Shown: positions 7,375-16,653 of the stretch, in pieces
How positions within the stretch are numbered: the stretch's first letter is position 1
How the letters are laid out: every line of letters begins with the position of its first letter
From: JBCBSS01 sp039819065
Lineage (GTDB): Bacteria > Bacteroidota > Bacteroidia > Cytophagales > Cyclobacteriaceae
Reading direction: 5' to 3'
Length of the DNA: 54,775 nucleotides
Assembly (NCBI GenBank): GCA_039819065.1
Contig: JBCBSS010000032.1
Location: 1-54,775 of the forward strand
Notes under the pieces: generated by a model
Told to the model about the DNA's origin: nothing
What the model saw: the letters and a program-made list of their open reading frames with translations, nothing else
Databases searched by the model: none
Position numbers and translations under genes: made by a program

Positions 7375-9255
7375 ATGCGAAGACTCACCTGGCTTTTACT
7401 CTCTATCACACTAATTACGGAAGTAGTAGTTGCCCAAACACCGGATTGGGTATCAAATCGTCCCAATAGCTCCGATCATTATATCGGAGTAGCTTCTGCT
7501 TCTAAAAGAAATACAGATTATCAAAAGGTTGCCAAAAGAAATGCACTCGATGATTTACTAGGCGAAATTCGCGTTACTATTCAGAGTGTTTCTATCCTCA
7601 ATCAGATGGATAAGAATGGCACTTTCAAAGAAGAGTATCAATCTACCATCAAAGCTACCGTAGCTGATGAAATCGAAAACCTCGAACTCGTAGGTACTTT
7701 CGAGGACCAACAGAGTTATTGGGTTTACTATCGAATTCTGAAGTCCGAGTATGCCAATCAAAAACAACGAAACCAGGAGAGGGCCTCAAGAATGGCGTTG
7801 CAATTCTATGAAAAGGCTCAAAATGCTGAGAAAACGAAGAGTTATGTTACGGCCATAGATTTCTATTTGCAATCCTTATTGGCTATAAAAGCTTACTGGG
7901 GTGAAAACATAGAAGTGACTTACGAGGAAAAGCCCATTTTTCTGGCTATTGAAAGCTATACCAAACTACAGGAGCTTTTGGATAAGATCAATATTGTACC
8001 GAGTGTGAATGCCATCAATTTTGCTTCGAGGAATGAAAACAAACCTTTGGTTGTCAAAGTAGAAGATCAAAGTAATATACCCATTGCCAAAATACCTTTA
8101 TTGGTGTCTTATCTACCTCAGAGAGCCAACCTTAAAAATTACTTTTCCAACGAAAAAGGAGAGGCGAATGTCACAGTATCTATAGCTAACAACGCCAGTT
8201 TTAATCAAATAGAGGTCCTATTAAACCTTAAAAACTTCTCGAAAGGCAGTTCTGATGATAGGTACTACCAATATCTGATGCAGAGTTTGCGTTGCCCTAC
8301 GCAAAAAATAGATGTCGTCATACCCAACAATCTGACTTCGAACTTTAATCGTGTGGATGGCGATTTGTTTCCCTTTAATCTGGATTATGTGGATGTAGAT
8401 TTTAGTGATGCTGACAGCTACACTTTTAAGAACCTAAGATTAGTGCCCATAAGAGCAAAAGACAATTTCAAACGCATTACAGGCAATATGGGCTACTATA
8501 TCGCTTTGCAACAAGCCATAGATACAGACAAAGTGGCTATCAGTGAAGTGAATAGAAGTGGTAGGGTCAATACATTATTGGTCAGAAACTTATCAGTAGA
8601 TACGCTATTTGTCATGTCAGGCGAAATTTTGCTTGGTGGTAAGCAAGACAGGGTGATTGCCCGTGATATGCTTATTCCTCCTGGCGGCGGCCAGGTAAAG
8701 TTGCCGGTGTATTGCGTAGAAAAAGGACGCTGGAAATACAAAAACACTGGCAACGATTCAAAATTCACAGAATACTATGGCATGGCCAATGAGCACTTAA
8801 GGGATATCATTGACCATAATCAAGGGCAGCAAGCCGTTTGGAATGAAGTATCCAAGACCAATAAAAAGGACGGGATTCAAAGTAATACAGATGCATACAC
8901 CGCTCATGCCGAAAACAGAAGATTTAGAAGAATCGAGCAAGAGTATATCAACTTTTTTCAAAACGTTTTTGTAGGCCAAAATGATGTTATTGGTGTGATA
9001 GCTGTAACCGGGAATCAAATCGAAGGTGCGGATCTGTTTATCTCTAATAGACTGTTTCTACAAGAATATAGAAAGCTGATTTATGCCTATTTGGATGATG
9101 CTATCACCTACGGATCACCCGTTAGGGCACAAAAAAGGACGATTGATAATTACATTGACCTTTTACTAACCCCTCAAACGCAACAAGGATTTGTAGAAGA
9201 GAAAGGGCAGGCATTCAGAAAAGGCAATCAGGTGATTCACATTGCTGTGTATTGA
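7375..9255 (+). CDS. Secreted LPP20-like and ARPP-1 domain protein
   Basis: From the ATG at 7375 the protein has 626 residues and a clear signal peptide (MRRLTWLLLSITLITEVVVA). Next is a LPP20-like domain (PDWVSNRPNSSDHYIGVASA and about 100 residues on), then a helical, TPR-like segment and a beta-rich middle part. The last 270 residues match the ARPP-1 family: LFVMSGEILLGGKQDRVIA, then LPVYCVEKGRW and QQAVWNEVSK. ARPP-1 is a poorly understood domain found with phosphatase and stress modules. The N-terminal half resembles lipoprotein LPP20-type domains but lacks a lipobox. It is probably periplasmic. A weak hairpin terminator follows at 9285. Confidence 0.75.
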   Translation: MRRLTWLLLSITLITEVVVAQTPDWVSNRPNSSDHYIGVASASKRNTDYQKVAKRNALDDLLGEIRVTIQSVSILNQMDKNGTFKEEYQSTIKATVADEIENLELVGTFEDQQSYWVYYRILKSEYANQKQRNQERASRMALQFYEKAQNAEKTKSYVTAIDFYLQSLLAIKAYWGENIEVTYEEKPIFLAIESYTKLQELLDKINIVPSVNAINFASRNENKPLVVKVEDQSNIPIAKIPLLVSYLPQRANLKNYFSNEKGEANVTVSIANNASFNQIEVLLNLKNFSKGSSDDRYYQYLMQSLRCPTQKIDVVIPNNLTSNFNRVDGDLFPFNLDYVDVDFSDADSYTFKNLRLVPIRAKDNFKRITGNMGYYIALQQAIDTDKVAISEVNRSGRVNTLLVRNLSVDTLFVMSGEILLGGKQDRVIARDMLIPPGGGQVKLPVYCVEKGRWKYKNTGNDSKFTEYYGMANEHLRDIIDHNQGQQAVWNEVSKTNKKDGIQSNTDAYTAHAENRRFRRIEQEYINFFQNVFVGQNDVIGVIAVTGNQIEGADLFISNRLFLQEYRKLIYAYLDDAITYGSPVRAQKRTIDNYIDLLLTPQTQQGFVEEKGQAFRKGNQVIHIAVY

Positions 9256-9284
9256 AAAACGGCTAACTTAATATATTAGTGCAA

Positions 9285-9310
9285 GCCAGATGTTTCTATC
9301 TGGCGTTTTG
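9285..9310 (+). terminator. Hairpin terminator after the LPP20/ARPP-1 gene
   Basis: Perfect 7-base stem GCCAGAT / ATCTGGC with a 6-base loop, followed by GTTTTGG, 30 bases after the stop at 9255. A nearly identical hairpin in opposite orientation lies at 9725-9744. Confidence 0.6.
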
Positions 9311-9341
9311 GCTACAGAGAGTAAGAAGCCATTAGTGGAGA

Positions 9342-9363
9342 CCTGCCTTTGCCGGTAGGCAGG
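9342..9363. repeat. Palindromic REP-like sequence
   Basis: Perfect 7-base inverted arms CCTGCCT / AGGCAGG around an 8-base loop. It is more GC-rich than its surroundings and resembles the short dispersed palindromes common in Cytophagia intergenic DNA. Confidence 0.5.
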
Positions 9364-9409
9364 CACTAACGGCGGCTAGGCGAATTGGCCTCAGCCATAC
9401 TGTCCTTCT

Positions 9410-9569
9410 GAGACCTAATATTTTAATTCCAAATACACAAAATTGGATGACATTGGCTGAAATAGTTTAGCAGTTCTGTTGTTCTGGAGAGTTTTCCCCT
9501 AATGTTAGGGGAAATACAAAGGGGTAAGAATAGCAAGGATTTCCGGCGTATTATAAAAACACGTCATAA
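9410..9569 (+). repeat. 160-base dispersed repeat, copy 1
   Basis: Nearly the same sequence occurs at 20198-20355 in the same orientation, with only scattered substitutions and small gaps. Near the middle (9493-9514) is a perfect palindrome, TTTCCCCTAA / TTAGGGGAAA with a 2-base spacer. The repeat ends in CACGTCATAA. It has no supported reading frame: a 61-codon frame beginning at 9502 is not kept in the second copy. It may be a small non-autonomous element or a conserved RNA-forming unit. Confidence 0.75.
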
Positions 9570-9724
9570 GCAAAGAAACTCATTGGCAGATATAGATGAC
9601 CGCTTGAGTATGCTGATATTAGTAGAACAGCATGTACCCCGATCCACTGCATTCTCTATTCTCTTGTCTTTCCCTGTGAGCAGATAAGATTCTTCCAGAA
9701 TGACTAGGTTGTTGGTATTGTGCC

Positions 9725-9744
9725 AGCCAGAGGGAAACATCTGG
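9725..9744. repeat. Hairpin that mirrors the terminator at 9285
   Basis: GCCAGA / TCTGGC arms with an 8-base loop. Its reverse complement matches 18 of 20 bases of the hairpin at 9285-9304, so the two bracket the 160-base repeat region in inverted orientation. Confidence 0.5.
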
Positions 9745-9856
9745 CCTTTGAGGTACTGAGTGCATTAATAGCTATCCCCAGCACTAACTGAAAATATTTA
9801 TTCTCTTTTTCGAAACAAATATTTACTAAACGAGTTTCTTACTAAAAAGAGAACAA

Positions 9857-10195
9857 ATGAAGAAACTTGCTTTAGGTGCTTTTGAAGAATTGGTTCTACT
9901 CACGGTAGGCGTGTTGCAAGACAATGCTTATGGGGTCACCATCAAAATGGAGCTTGAGACACAGCTCAAAAAGAAAATAAGTCTAGGAGCACTCTATGCC
10001 GCACTACAGAGGTTGGAAGAGAAAGGATGGGTCAGCTCCAGAGTGGGAGGGATCACCGAAAAACAAGGCGGCCGTAGAAAGCAATATTTTGATATTACTA
10101 AAGACGGTATTGTGGTACTGAATGAGGTAAGAGCCATGCGCAATAACCTTTTCGATCGCATTCCTCAGACCAAACTCGGCTGGCTTAAATCATGA
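9857..10195 (+). CDS. PadR-family transcriptional regulator
   Basis: A 112-residue winged-helix protein of the short PadR type: LGAFEELVLLTVGVLQDNAYG at the start, SLGALYAALQRLEEKGWV as the recognition and wing-entry region, and the wing GGRRKQYFDITKDG. The stop overlaps the permease gene's start by four bases (ATGA). PadR regulators of this kind are commonly paired with FtsX-type permeases carrying a prefix domain, and the pair is presumed to sense and regulate itself; the ligand is unknown. Confidence 0.93.
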   Translation: MKKLALGAFEELVLLTVGVLQDNAYGVTIKMELETQLKKKISLGALYAALQRLEEKGWVSSRVGGITEKQGGRRKQYFDITKDGIVVLNEVRAMRNNLFDRIPQTKLGWLKS

Positions 10196-12798
10196 ATACT
10201 AATCACAATACTGTCAAGCCACCTCGGTTAGCAAAATGGTTGCTGAAGAGTTTCTGTTCCTATGACTATTTATCGACCGCACTCTGGGATCTCGAAGAAC
10301 TATTCTATCATGACCTTGAGACCAAAGGAGTGACCAAAGCTCGATTGCTCTACCTACAAGAATCGCTGAGCATCATTTTTCATCTCTATTTCAAAGGAAA
10401 AAGTCAATACGCCATGAATAGCATCGCCATGTTCAAAAATAACTTAATCATCGCTTTAAGAAACTTTAGAAGGCATAAGAACCACACCACACTCAATGTA
10501 CTAGGATTGAGTTCGGGCCTTATGATCTTCCTGCTGATCACCTTGTTTACTACCTACGAATTCAGCTATGACACCCATCATGAAAATGCTGATAGAATCT
10601 ACAGAATTTATAAGCGAGTAAACACTTTAGAAGAGCTATACCTTGACTCCGGGACGCCAGGTCCGTTGGCAGAGTCTATGCTCTCCGAATTTCCTGAGGT
10701 TGAGGCAGCGGCTCGTTTTATCAAGTATCGAAAGCAACTCATTAGTGCTAACAATCGCAGCTTTGTAGAACCAGCTATACACGTTGCTGATCCGAGTGTG
10801 TTTAATATCTTCTCTTTTGAAGCAGTAAGTGGTCACCTGGATGATTTTCTAAAGAACGGACAACATATAGCCATATCAGAGTCATGCGCGATGAAGTACT
10901 TCGGTCGCACCGATGTGGCGAATGAGACTATGCTTTTTGAAGGCGAAACCCCCTTAATCATTTCAGGGGTTTATAAAGACATGCCTGCCAATTCCCACTT
11001 CACCATGGATATCATTGCGAACTTTGAGTGGGTGATGAAAGCTTATGACCAAGACCTTTCAAATTGGAATAATAACCCATTTTATACATATGTATTGCTC
11101 AAGGAAGATGCTGACCCTGTGGCCTTGGAAGCCAAGCTTACTATTTTACGTGAAAAGTATGCCAATGATCCAATAGCAGATGGTGGGCAATCTTCCACTT
11201 ATTTTCTACAACCATTAACCGATGTACACTTCACGCAAAACATCAATGGTAGTATGGGGGAGACCGCAGATGCTAGCAGGCTCTATGTTTTTACGACCAT
11301 TGCTTTGATCGTTTTGATCATGGCTGGTATTAATTATGTGAACTTGGCTACTGCCAGGGCGATAGTACGGGTTAAAGAGACCGGCGTAAGAAAGATTATG
11401 GGAGCAAAACGTAATGGCCTGTTGAGCCAGTTTTTGCTTGAATCGGGACTTTTGGTGTTCTTGTCGCTTTTACTCGCCTTGTTCTTTGCCTATTTGGTGC
11501 TACCCTTGTTTTCATTCTTCGTTGACAGGCCTTTATCTTTCGCTTTTGGTGATCATATGTTCTGGTTACAAATAATAGGTCTGGGGCTTGTCATTACCTT
11601 GCTATCAGGTATTTATCCGGCTATTGTCATGTCTTCATTCAATCCTCTCGATGCTATTAGTAAGCGTAGCAGCTTCACAAGCAAGGGTCATCTAAGAAAC
11701 GGCTTGGTAGTATTCCAGTTCGCTCTTTCCGCCATTTTGATTTTGGCTGCTTTGGTGTTGCAAAGGCAGCTGTCCTTCATCGATACGGTGGATACCGGTT
11801 ATAACCGAGAGCGGGTTGTGGTACTCAGTATGCGAGATGATGCCATTCGAAAGAAGCAATCAACTTACATGCAGGAGCTACGGCAGGTGGCAGGCGTAGA
11901 AGTCGTGGCTAAGAGCTGGTCGCTGCCTACCAATGTCACTTCAAACGCGGAAGCGAATTGGCCTGGCATAGAAGATGGCCAACGCATTCCTATGTATCTT
12001 CTAGGAGTAACTCATGACTTCTTCGACCTATATCAAATTGAATTAGTAGAAGGAAGAAGCTTTGACCGAAAGACCGAAGCAGATCAATCGGCTATCATGC
12101 TTAACGAAGCAGCAGTCAAAGCCTTCGGTTGGGAAAACCCGATTGGCAGGGAAATGATCACGCAAACTGGTGAAAAGGCCACGGTCATTGGCGTGGTCAA
12201 AGATTTTCACTTGAAGTCGTTACGTGAAGAAATCAAACCATTACAAATTATTCTGAACCCGCAGTACGGCACATTGGCCGTTAGAGTTAAAGGAGACATG
12301 GCTACTACCATAGCTGGCATAAAGGAAGTCTATAAGAGCTTTGAACCAAGCTACCCCTTTGAATACAGATACTTCGAAGATATTTACGACCGTGCCTATG
12401 CAGATGATAACAAAACAGCACAGTTAACGCTGGTATTCACCTCATTGGCCATTTTGATCGCTTGCCTTGGGTTATATGGACTGGCTTCGCACAAAGTAGC
12501 GCATCGCGTGAAAGAATTGGGGGTAAGAAAGGTAATGGGTGCCAGTTCATTAAATATCGCTCGCTTACTCTTTAGGGATTTCCTTTTGTTGATAGGAATT
12601 GCCTTTGTTTTTGCCGGTCCCATTGCTTATTTCTTGATGAACAGCTGGCTTGATGGTTTTGCTTATCACATAGAATTCGGTGCCTCTCTCTTCGGCATTA
12701 CTTTACTGATACTGCTAGGATTTGCTGGTGTTACGGTCGGCTACCGTACCTTCAAAGCATCGGTGATCAGTCCGGTGACGGCGCTGAGGGATGAATGA
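10192..12798 (+). CDS. MacB/FtsX-type ABC transporter permease with PadR-associated prefix domain
   Basis: An 868-residue permease. Residues 8-75 form a prefix (PPRLAKWLLKSFCSYDYL, then LWDLEELFYHDLETKG) of the kind found on permeases encoded next to PadR genes. TM1 is at about 101-122, then a large periplasmic MacB-like domain to about 360, three FtsX helices, a second periplasmic domain, and a final FtsX block. The two halves carry matching cytoplasmic motifs (GVRKIMGAK and GVRKVMGAS), so this is a duplicated-half permease. No ATPase or membrane-fusion gene is adjacent, so it must borrow one or work in trans. These permeases usually handle efflux of peptides, antibiotics or lipids; the substrate is not predictable. 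Confidence 0.92.
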   Translation: MNTNHNTVKPPRLAKWLLKSFCSYDYLSTALWDLEELFYHDLETKGVTKARLLYLQESLSIIFHLYFKGKSQYAMNSIAMFKNNLIIALRNFRRHKNHTTLNVLGLSSGLMIFLLITLFTTYEFSYDTHHENADRIYRIYKRVNTLEELYLDSGTPGPLAESMLSEFPEVEAAARFIKYRKQLISANNRSFVEPAIHVADPSVFNIFSFEAVSGHLDDFLKNGQHIAISESCAMKYFGRTDVANETMLFEGETPLIISGVYKDMPANSHFTMDIIANFEWVMKAYDQDLSNWNNNPFYTYVLLKEDADPVALEAKLTILREKYANDPIADGGQSSTYFLQPLTDVHFTQNINGSMGETADASRLYVFTTIALIVLIMAGINYVNLATARAIVRVKETGVRKIMGAKRNGLLSQFLLESGLLVFLSLLLALFFAYLVLPLFSFFVDRPLSFAFGDHMFWLQIIGLGLVITLLSGIYPAIVMSSFNPLDAISKRSSFTSKGHLRNGLVVFQFALSAILILAALVLQRQLSFIDTVDTGYNRERVVVLSMRDDAIRKKQSTYMQELRQVAGVEVVAKSWSLPTNVTSNAEANWPGIEDGQRIPMYLLGVTHDFFDLYQIELVEGRSFDRKTEADQSAIMLNEAAVKAFGWENPIGREMITQTGEKATVIGVVKDFHLKSLREEIKPLQIILNPQYGTLAVRVKGDMATTIAGIKEVYKSFEPSYPFEYRYFEDIYDRAYADDNKTAQLTLVFTSLAILIACLGLYGLASHKVAHRVKELGVRKVMGASSLNIARLLFRDFLLLIGIAFVFAGPIAYFLMNSWLDGFAYHIEFGASLFGITLLILLGFAGVTVGYRTFKASVISPVTALRDE

Positions 12799-12842
12799 GA
12801 TGTTAGACATAAGAAGTAAGACGAAAGATATAAGACGTTAGA

Positions 12843-12972
12843 ATTTAGACTAAAGACTTGACTTCTGGCTGTCATTGCGATGAGCGAGGAACGAGCGAAG
12901 AAGCAATCTTGTGGGTGATACTGGATACTGGATGTCATTGCGAAGCCGACGCAAGAGGCTGAAGCAATCCAG
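12843..12972. repeat. Dispersed GTCATTGCGA-type repeat, copy A
   Basis: Begins like copy B at 13172 (about 38 shared bases ending GTCATTGCGA), then has GAGGAACGAGCGAAGAAGCA and a second GTCATTGCGA...GAAGCAATCC unit inside. Related short units recur at 13201, 13524 and 50804. Confidence 0.6.
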
Positions 12973-13171
12973 TAGCTATTAGAAAATAAAAATAAATAGA
13001 ATTAGGTGTGTGTGCTTGATACTGGATACTGGATGAACGGAACTGATCTCGCTTTGCCGTCCTTCTGGAAGAAACTTATCAGAGGCTTAGCATAACTCAA
13101 GCGAAAAGTATGATCAATTGAGTATACATAACTGAGCTAAAGGCACGAAAGTAACTTTCGCGCCAGCCGGG

Positions 13172-13324
13172 ATTTAGACTAAAGACTTGACTTCTGGCTG
13201 TCATTGCGAGGAACGAAGCAATCCAGTTGATAAAGTAAGAATTGGGTTCTGTGGTATGCTCTTCTGGAAGAAACTTATCAGAGGCTTAGCACGACCTTAG
13301 CTAATGTATATATGATCAATTGAT
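13172..13324. repeat. Dispersed repeat, copy B
   Basis: A 153-base block repeated with scattered changes at 13503-13648. It runs from TTAGAC through GTCATTGCGAGGAACGAAGC and CTTCTGGAAGAAACT to GTATATATGATCAATTGAT. It has no coding frame. Confidence 0.7.
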
Positions 13325-13383
13325 GATATCAAGAATGATCATTTGTAGATATACGGTTGCGTCAGGTTTCTCACTAGCCTATT

Positions 13384-13490
13384 ACCGTCATTCCACGGTT
13401 CGAGACATCGGAATGAATCCAAGGAATCGTTGATCGTTGATGAAATTCCCAAGTCTCCCAAGCTACACAAGGTCGCAAGGGAATGACGGT
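13384..13490. repeat. MITE-like element with 11-base inverted ends
   Basis: The ends ACCGTCATTCC (13384-13394) and GGAATGACGGT (13480-13490) are perfect inverted repeats. The interior has no coding frame. The size fits a small non-autonomous element or a REP-type hairpin, and it sits between the two long repeat copies B and C. Confidence 0.55.
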
Positions 13491-13502
13491 GGTAGTTTTA
13501 GA

Positions 13503-13648
13503 TATTAGACTTGACTTCTGACTGTCATTGCGAGGAACGAAGCAATCCAGTTGATAAAGTAAGAATTGGGTTCCGTGGCATGTCCTTCTGGAAGAAACTC
13601 ATTTGAGGGTAAGCACGACCTTAGCTAATGTATATATGATCAATTGAT
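13503..13648. repeat. Dispersed repeat, copy C
   Basis: Same block as 13172-13324, lacking a few bases at the start and differing at scattered positions in the middle. The last 35 or so bases, ending TATATATGATCAATTGAT, are essentially identical to copy B. Confidence 0.7.
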
Positions 13649-13768
13649 AGCATGTAAGTCATGGGTGGTGAATGAATGAGCTTCTTCAGGCATATAAACT
13701 AAAATATTAACAATGCAATATTTCCTGTTTTTATTGGTTATGCTGTAAACCACCCCTAAAAATCAACC

Positions 13769-15247
13769 ATGAAGCCCATTCAAATAGCACTTTCTTTTTT
13801 CGTATTGTTTAGTTGTTCAAACCAAGAGCATCAAATAACCAAGACGCCTCAGTGGATAACTTACGACTCCTTGGCTAGGGTTCAAAAAGACTCATGGGAT
13901 ATTCCAGGTCTAGCTATCGGGATTTTGGAAAACGATAGCATCGTATACGCAGAAGGCATGGGTGTTAAATCGATCAAAGAAAAGGGCTCTATTACTACAA
14001 AGTCCGTTTTCCATATGGCTTCGGTGTCCAAACCTTTTACAGCCACAGCCATCATCCAATTGATGGAAAAAGGGATGTTGACTTTGGACGATAAATTGAT
14101 AAAACACATGCCATACTTTAAAATGGCAGATTCCAGATACGACCAAATAACGATCAAACAGATCTTGACGCATACCTCTGGTATTCCAGATGAGGATGAT
14201 TATGAATGGAGTAAGCCGGCATATGACGAGGGTGCTGCCAAAGAGTATGCACTAAGTTTCACAGATACTTTTTTGGACTTCGAACCCGGAACACAATACA
14301 ATTACAGCAACGCAGCTTATGACCTGCTGGCCAATGTTATCTCATCATTGTCTGAGATGACATTTGAAGATTATATGAAGAAGCACATTTTTGAACCAGT
14401 GGGCATGTCGAACAGCACTTTCTACACACCCGAGGTGCCAGAAGAGCTACTTACCACACCACATGTGCTTAATGATAGCTTGAAGATAGCGGTTGGTTAT
14501 CATTACCCGTACAATCGAAGACATGCACCCAGTTCAACCTTACAGTCAAATGTTGAGGACATGCTCAAATGGGCTAGGGTAAATCTGAATAAAGGGGAGA
14601 TCAACGGTAATCGCATTTATTCAGCATCATCATACGACTTATTGACTTCATCCCAAGTAAAGACAGATTGGGGTGCCAATAGAGGATTGGGATGGGCTAT
14701 ACGTCAAGTAGGTGAATATGAGGTTATCAACCACAGTGGTGGTGATGACGGTTATCTTTCCTTCTTTGCCTTCGTTCCCGAAAAAAACCTTGGCTTCGTC
14801 ATGATGGCCAACAATGATTTTTACTGGAGTGGTGACGCTTCCAGAATTTGGTTGCAGCAATTGATTTTGGGTGAAGTAGAAAAAGAATGGCGCGTTTCTA
14901 TTGGGTATAAACTGAAAGACTACATATTTACCGAGGGTATTGAAAAATGTAAACAGATCTATTTTGAGTCTGCAAAGAAGGATAGTATTTATTGGTGTGC
15001 ACCTAGGTTTCTAGATCAACTAGGCTATAGTCTGCTTTGGAGAGGGCATCATCAAAAAGCATTGGATATTTTTACATTTGCCGTTGAGATTGATCCGGAA
15101 AATGCCACCTGGCATGAAAGCGTGGGAGAAGCCTACCTGACATTAGGAGAAAAAGAGCAGGCCATCAAATGGTACAAAAAAGCGGTTGAACTCAACCCTG
15201 ATCAGGAATATGCCAAAGCAAAGATATCTGAGCTTGAGCCTCAGTAA
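13769..15247 (+). CDS. Beta-lactamase-fold serine hydrolase lipoprotein with C-terminal TPRs
   Basis: A 492-residue protein. The N-terminus is a lipoprotein signal with the probable lipid-bearing Cys16 (LFSC). The serine hydrolase domain (class C beta-lactamase/DD-peptidase-like, about 35-360) has all three motifs: S-V-S-K at Ser85-Lys88, Y-S-N at 179-181 and H-S-G at 322-324. Residues about 410-490 form TPR-like repeats (HQKALDIFTFAVEIDPENAT, then EKEQAIKWYKKAVELNPDQE). Such proteins act as esterases or peptidases in the periplasm or at the outer membrane; resistance to beta-lactams should not be assumed. It is monocistronic, with the repeat-rich region upstream. Confidence 0.92.
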   Translation: MKPIQIALSFFVLFSCSNQEHQITKTPQWITYDSLARVQKDSWDIPGLAIGILENDSIVYAEGMGVKSIKEKGSITTKSVFHMASVSKPFTATAIIQLMEKGMLTLDDKLIKHMPYFKMADSRYDQITIKQILTHTSGIPDEDDYEWSKPAYDEGAAKEYALSFTDTFLDFEPGTQYNYSNAAYDLLANVISSLSEMTFEDYMKKHIFEPVGMSNSTFYTPEVPEELLTTPHVLNDSLKIAVGYHYPYNRRHAPSSTLQSNVEDMLKWARVNLNKGEINGNRIYSASSYDLLTSSQVKTDWGANRGLGWAIRQVGEYEVINHSGGDDGYLSFFAFVPEKNLGFVMMANNDFYWSGDASRIWLQQLILGEVEKEWRVSIGYKLKDYIFTEGIEKCKQIYFESAKKDSIYWCAPRFLDQLGYSLLWRGHHQKALDIFTFAVEIDPENATWHESVGEAYLTLGEKEQAIKWYKKAVELNPDQEYAKAKISELEPQ

Positions 15248-15339
15248 TACTATGCAAATCGAGACTTCATAGCTTCAATGTGCTCCTTTTCTACTTCAAA
15301 AAACCATTTTACTTTAGTCCTTCTCAGAGGATATTGAGT

Positions 15340-16653
15340 TTAAGGCACACTCTCAAGCATCCAATTGAACTCCTTACGGGCTAATTGATAGTTCCTATTG
15401 TCCCAGATGAGGTCTACCCTGAGTGTGTCTTGGCCTTTGTAAATGCCGTCAAGCCTGAGCCCTTTTTCATTGAGATCGGCGTAGGTTCCCTCGAACAATG
15501 GAACACTGTCGTTGCGAAATCTTTTAATGGTCAGCAGTTCACTTGCACTGTCTAAACTATAATTGAAGAAGTATGATCTGCCATATCTCACCCGGAAAGC
15601 AGAATCTACTAGTCCGATACTTCCGCGGTTACCATTGTCTATCACCAAATCCTTCCAATGCACATCAGAGTTGATTGCTGCGGGGATGGTATCACCATTA
15701 AGCACAAAGTTTTCAACAGTATAAAAACCACTCTCAAACGGGGGAGGAGCTGTGCTATTACTTCGGGATGCATAAGCGTCATAGTAATTGTAGAAAGGAT
15801 AAAGAACGAAAGCGATGACAAAAAGGGATTTTACAACAATTCTAGCCGGTTTAAACCAAGCTTTTGTATAGGGAATGTCCCATGAGTTGTCGGTGGACAC
15901 AGGCTTGTTAAGCAGCAGGAAGTTCAATATACGCTGCAGGTTGGTGAAGCAAATGAATAAGCAAGCAAATAATAACTGAAAAGAGAAAATCTTTACTGGA
16001 ATGTCATAGCTAACATTGAGCAGAAAGACATTAGTAAAAACACCAAGACCTAATAAAGCTCCCAGTACAATTGTTCTTCTGTAAAGCAGGAATACACCGA
16101 CCAGCGCTTCCATTAAGCCGCTAAAAAACTCGTAACCTTTCGAATAACCTATGAAGTTCCAGGAGAACCGCATGCCGCTGAAATGCCCTAGGTCGGTTGC
16201 ATAGTAGCTATTCGATGGAGAAGGCATTTGCAAGCCAAAGATCTTTATAATGCCATAAATGAAAGCAAACAGTATAATGTAATACCTAACGATATTGCGA
16301 ATCACCAAACTTCCCCACCTGTAATGGGTTCGTTTTCTATCCAATACCGACCAAATAATGCAGCCCACTAAGGATATGAATAGCTGTGCATACAGCGTAG
16401 CCCAACCCATAGAGGTATCACCACTACCTCTCGTAGGCACCAGTTCTTCTTTAACCTCATAAATGTAGTTGTTGAAGAAGTGCGTATAACTTTCCCTAAT
16501 GGCACTATCGAACGTATTGAGAAAAGGAAACCAGGGAATGTTACCAAGCCAAGACCATATGGCCGTTGATAATATGAAATAAATAACAAAAAATCTGAAA
16601 AAGACCAGTTGATATTTGGGCCGGTCAAACCCAGTTTGTGCTAACTCACTCAT
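15340..16653 (-). CDS. DoxX-like multi-pass membrane protein with C-terminal soluble domain
   Basis: From the ATG at 16653 (MSELAQTGFDRP) the protein has 437 residues; an upstream in-frame start at 16710 adds 19 residues with no clear purpose. Residues about 15-320 contain seven or eight membrane helices with a DoxX-like pattern (YEFFSGLMEALVGVFLL, then ALLGLGVFTNVFLLNVSYD). The last 120 residues are beta-rich and hydrophilic (FTVENFVLNGD and on), probably on the outer face of the membrane. Function unknown; DoxX relatives are loosely tied to quinone or thiol redox. It is convergent with the serine hydrolase gene. Confidence 0.75.
   Translation of the reverse strand: MSELAQTGFDRPKYQLVFFRFFVIYFILSTAIWSWLGNIPWFPFLNTFDSAIRESYTHFFNNYIYEVKEELVPTRGSGDTSMGWATLYAQLFISLVGCIIWSVLDRKRTHYRWGSLVIRNIVRYYIILFAFIYGIIKIFGLQMPSPSNSYYATDLGHFSGMRFSWNFIGYSKGYEFFSGLMEALVGVFLLYRRTIVLGALLGLGVFTNVFLLNVSYDIPVKIFSFQLLFACLFICFTNLQRILNFLLLNKPVSTDNSWDIPYTKAWFKPARIVVKSLFVIAFVLYPFYNYYDAYASRSNSTAPPPFESGFYTVENFVLNGDTIPAAINSDVHWKDLVIDNGNRGSIGLVDSAFRVRYGRSYFFNYSLDSASELLTIKRFRNDSVPLFEGTYADLNEKGLRLDGIYKGQDTLRVDLIWDNRNYQLARKEFNWMLESVP

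Larger units (their letters stand above)
12799..13768. other. Repeat-rich intergenic region
   Basis: 970 bases without a gene. It holds three related copies of a GTCATTGCGA...GAAGCAATC unit, three copies of a CTTCTGGAAGAAACT unit, and a 107-base element with 11-base inverted ends. Copies B and C (13172-13324 and 13503-13648) share long blocks. This is a graveyard of short dispersed elements. Confidence 0.7.

Noticed and set aside
9502..9687. 61-codon rightward frame inside and past the 160-base repeat
   Set aside because: The frame is not preserved in the second repeat copy and its product resembles nothing; it is a chance frame.
13172..13648. Repeats at 13172 and 13503 as a CRISPR-like array
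   Set aside because: Units are about 150 bases, only two or three copies, with no regular short repeat-spacer pattern and no cas genes.
13769..15247. Reading the serine hydrolase as an antibiotic-resistance beta-lactamase
   Set aside because: The fold is shared with many esterases and peptidases; the lipoprotein signal and TPR tail argue against a classical beta-lactamase.
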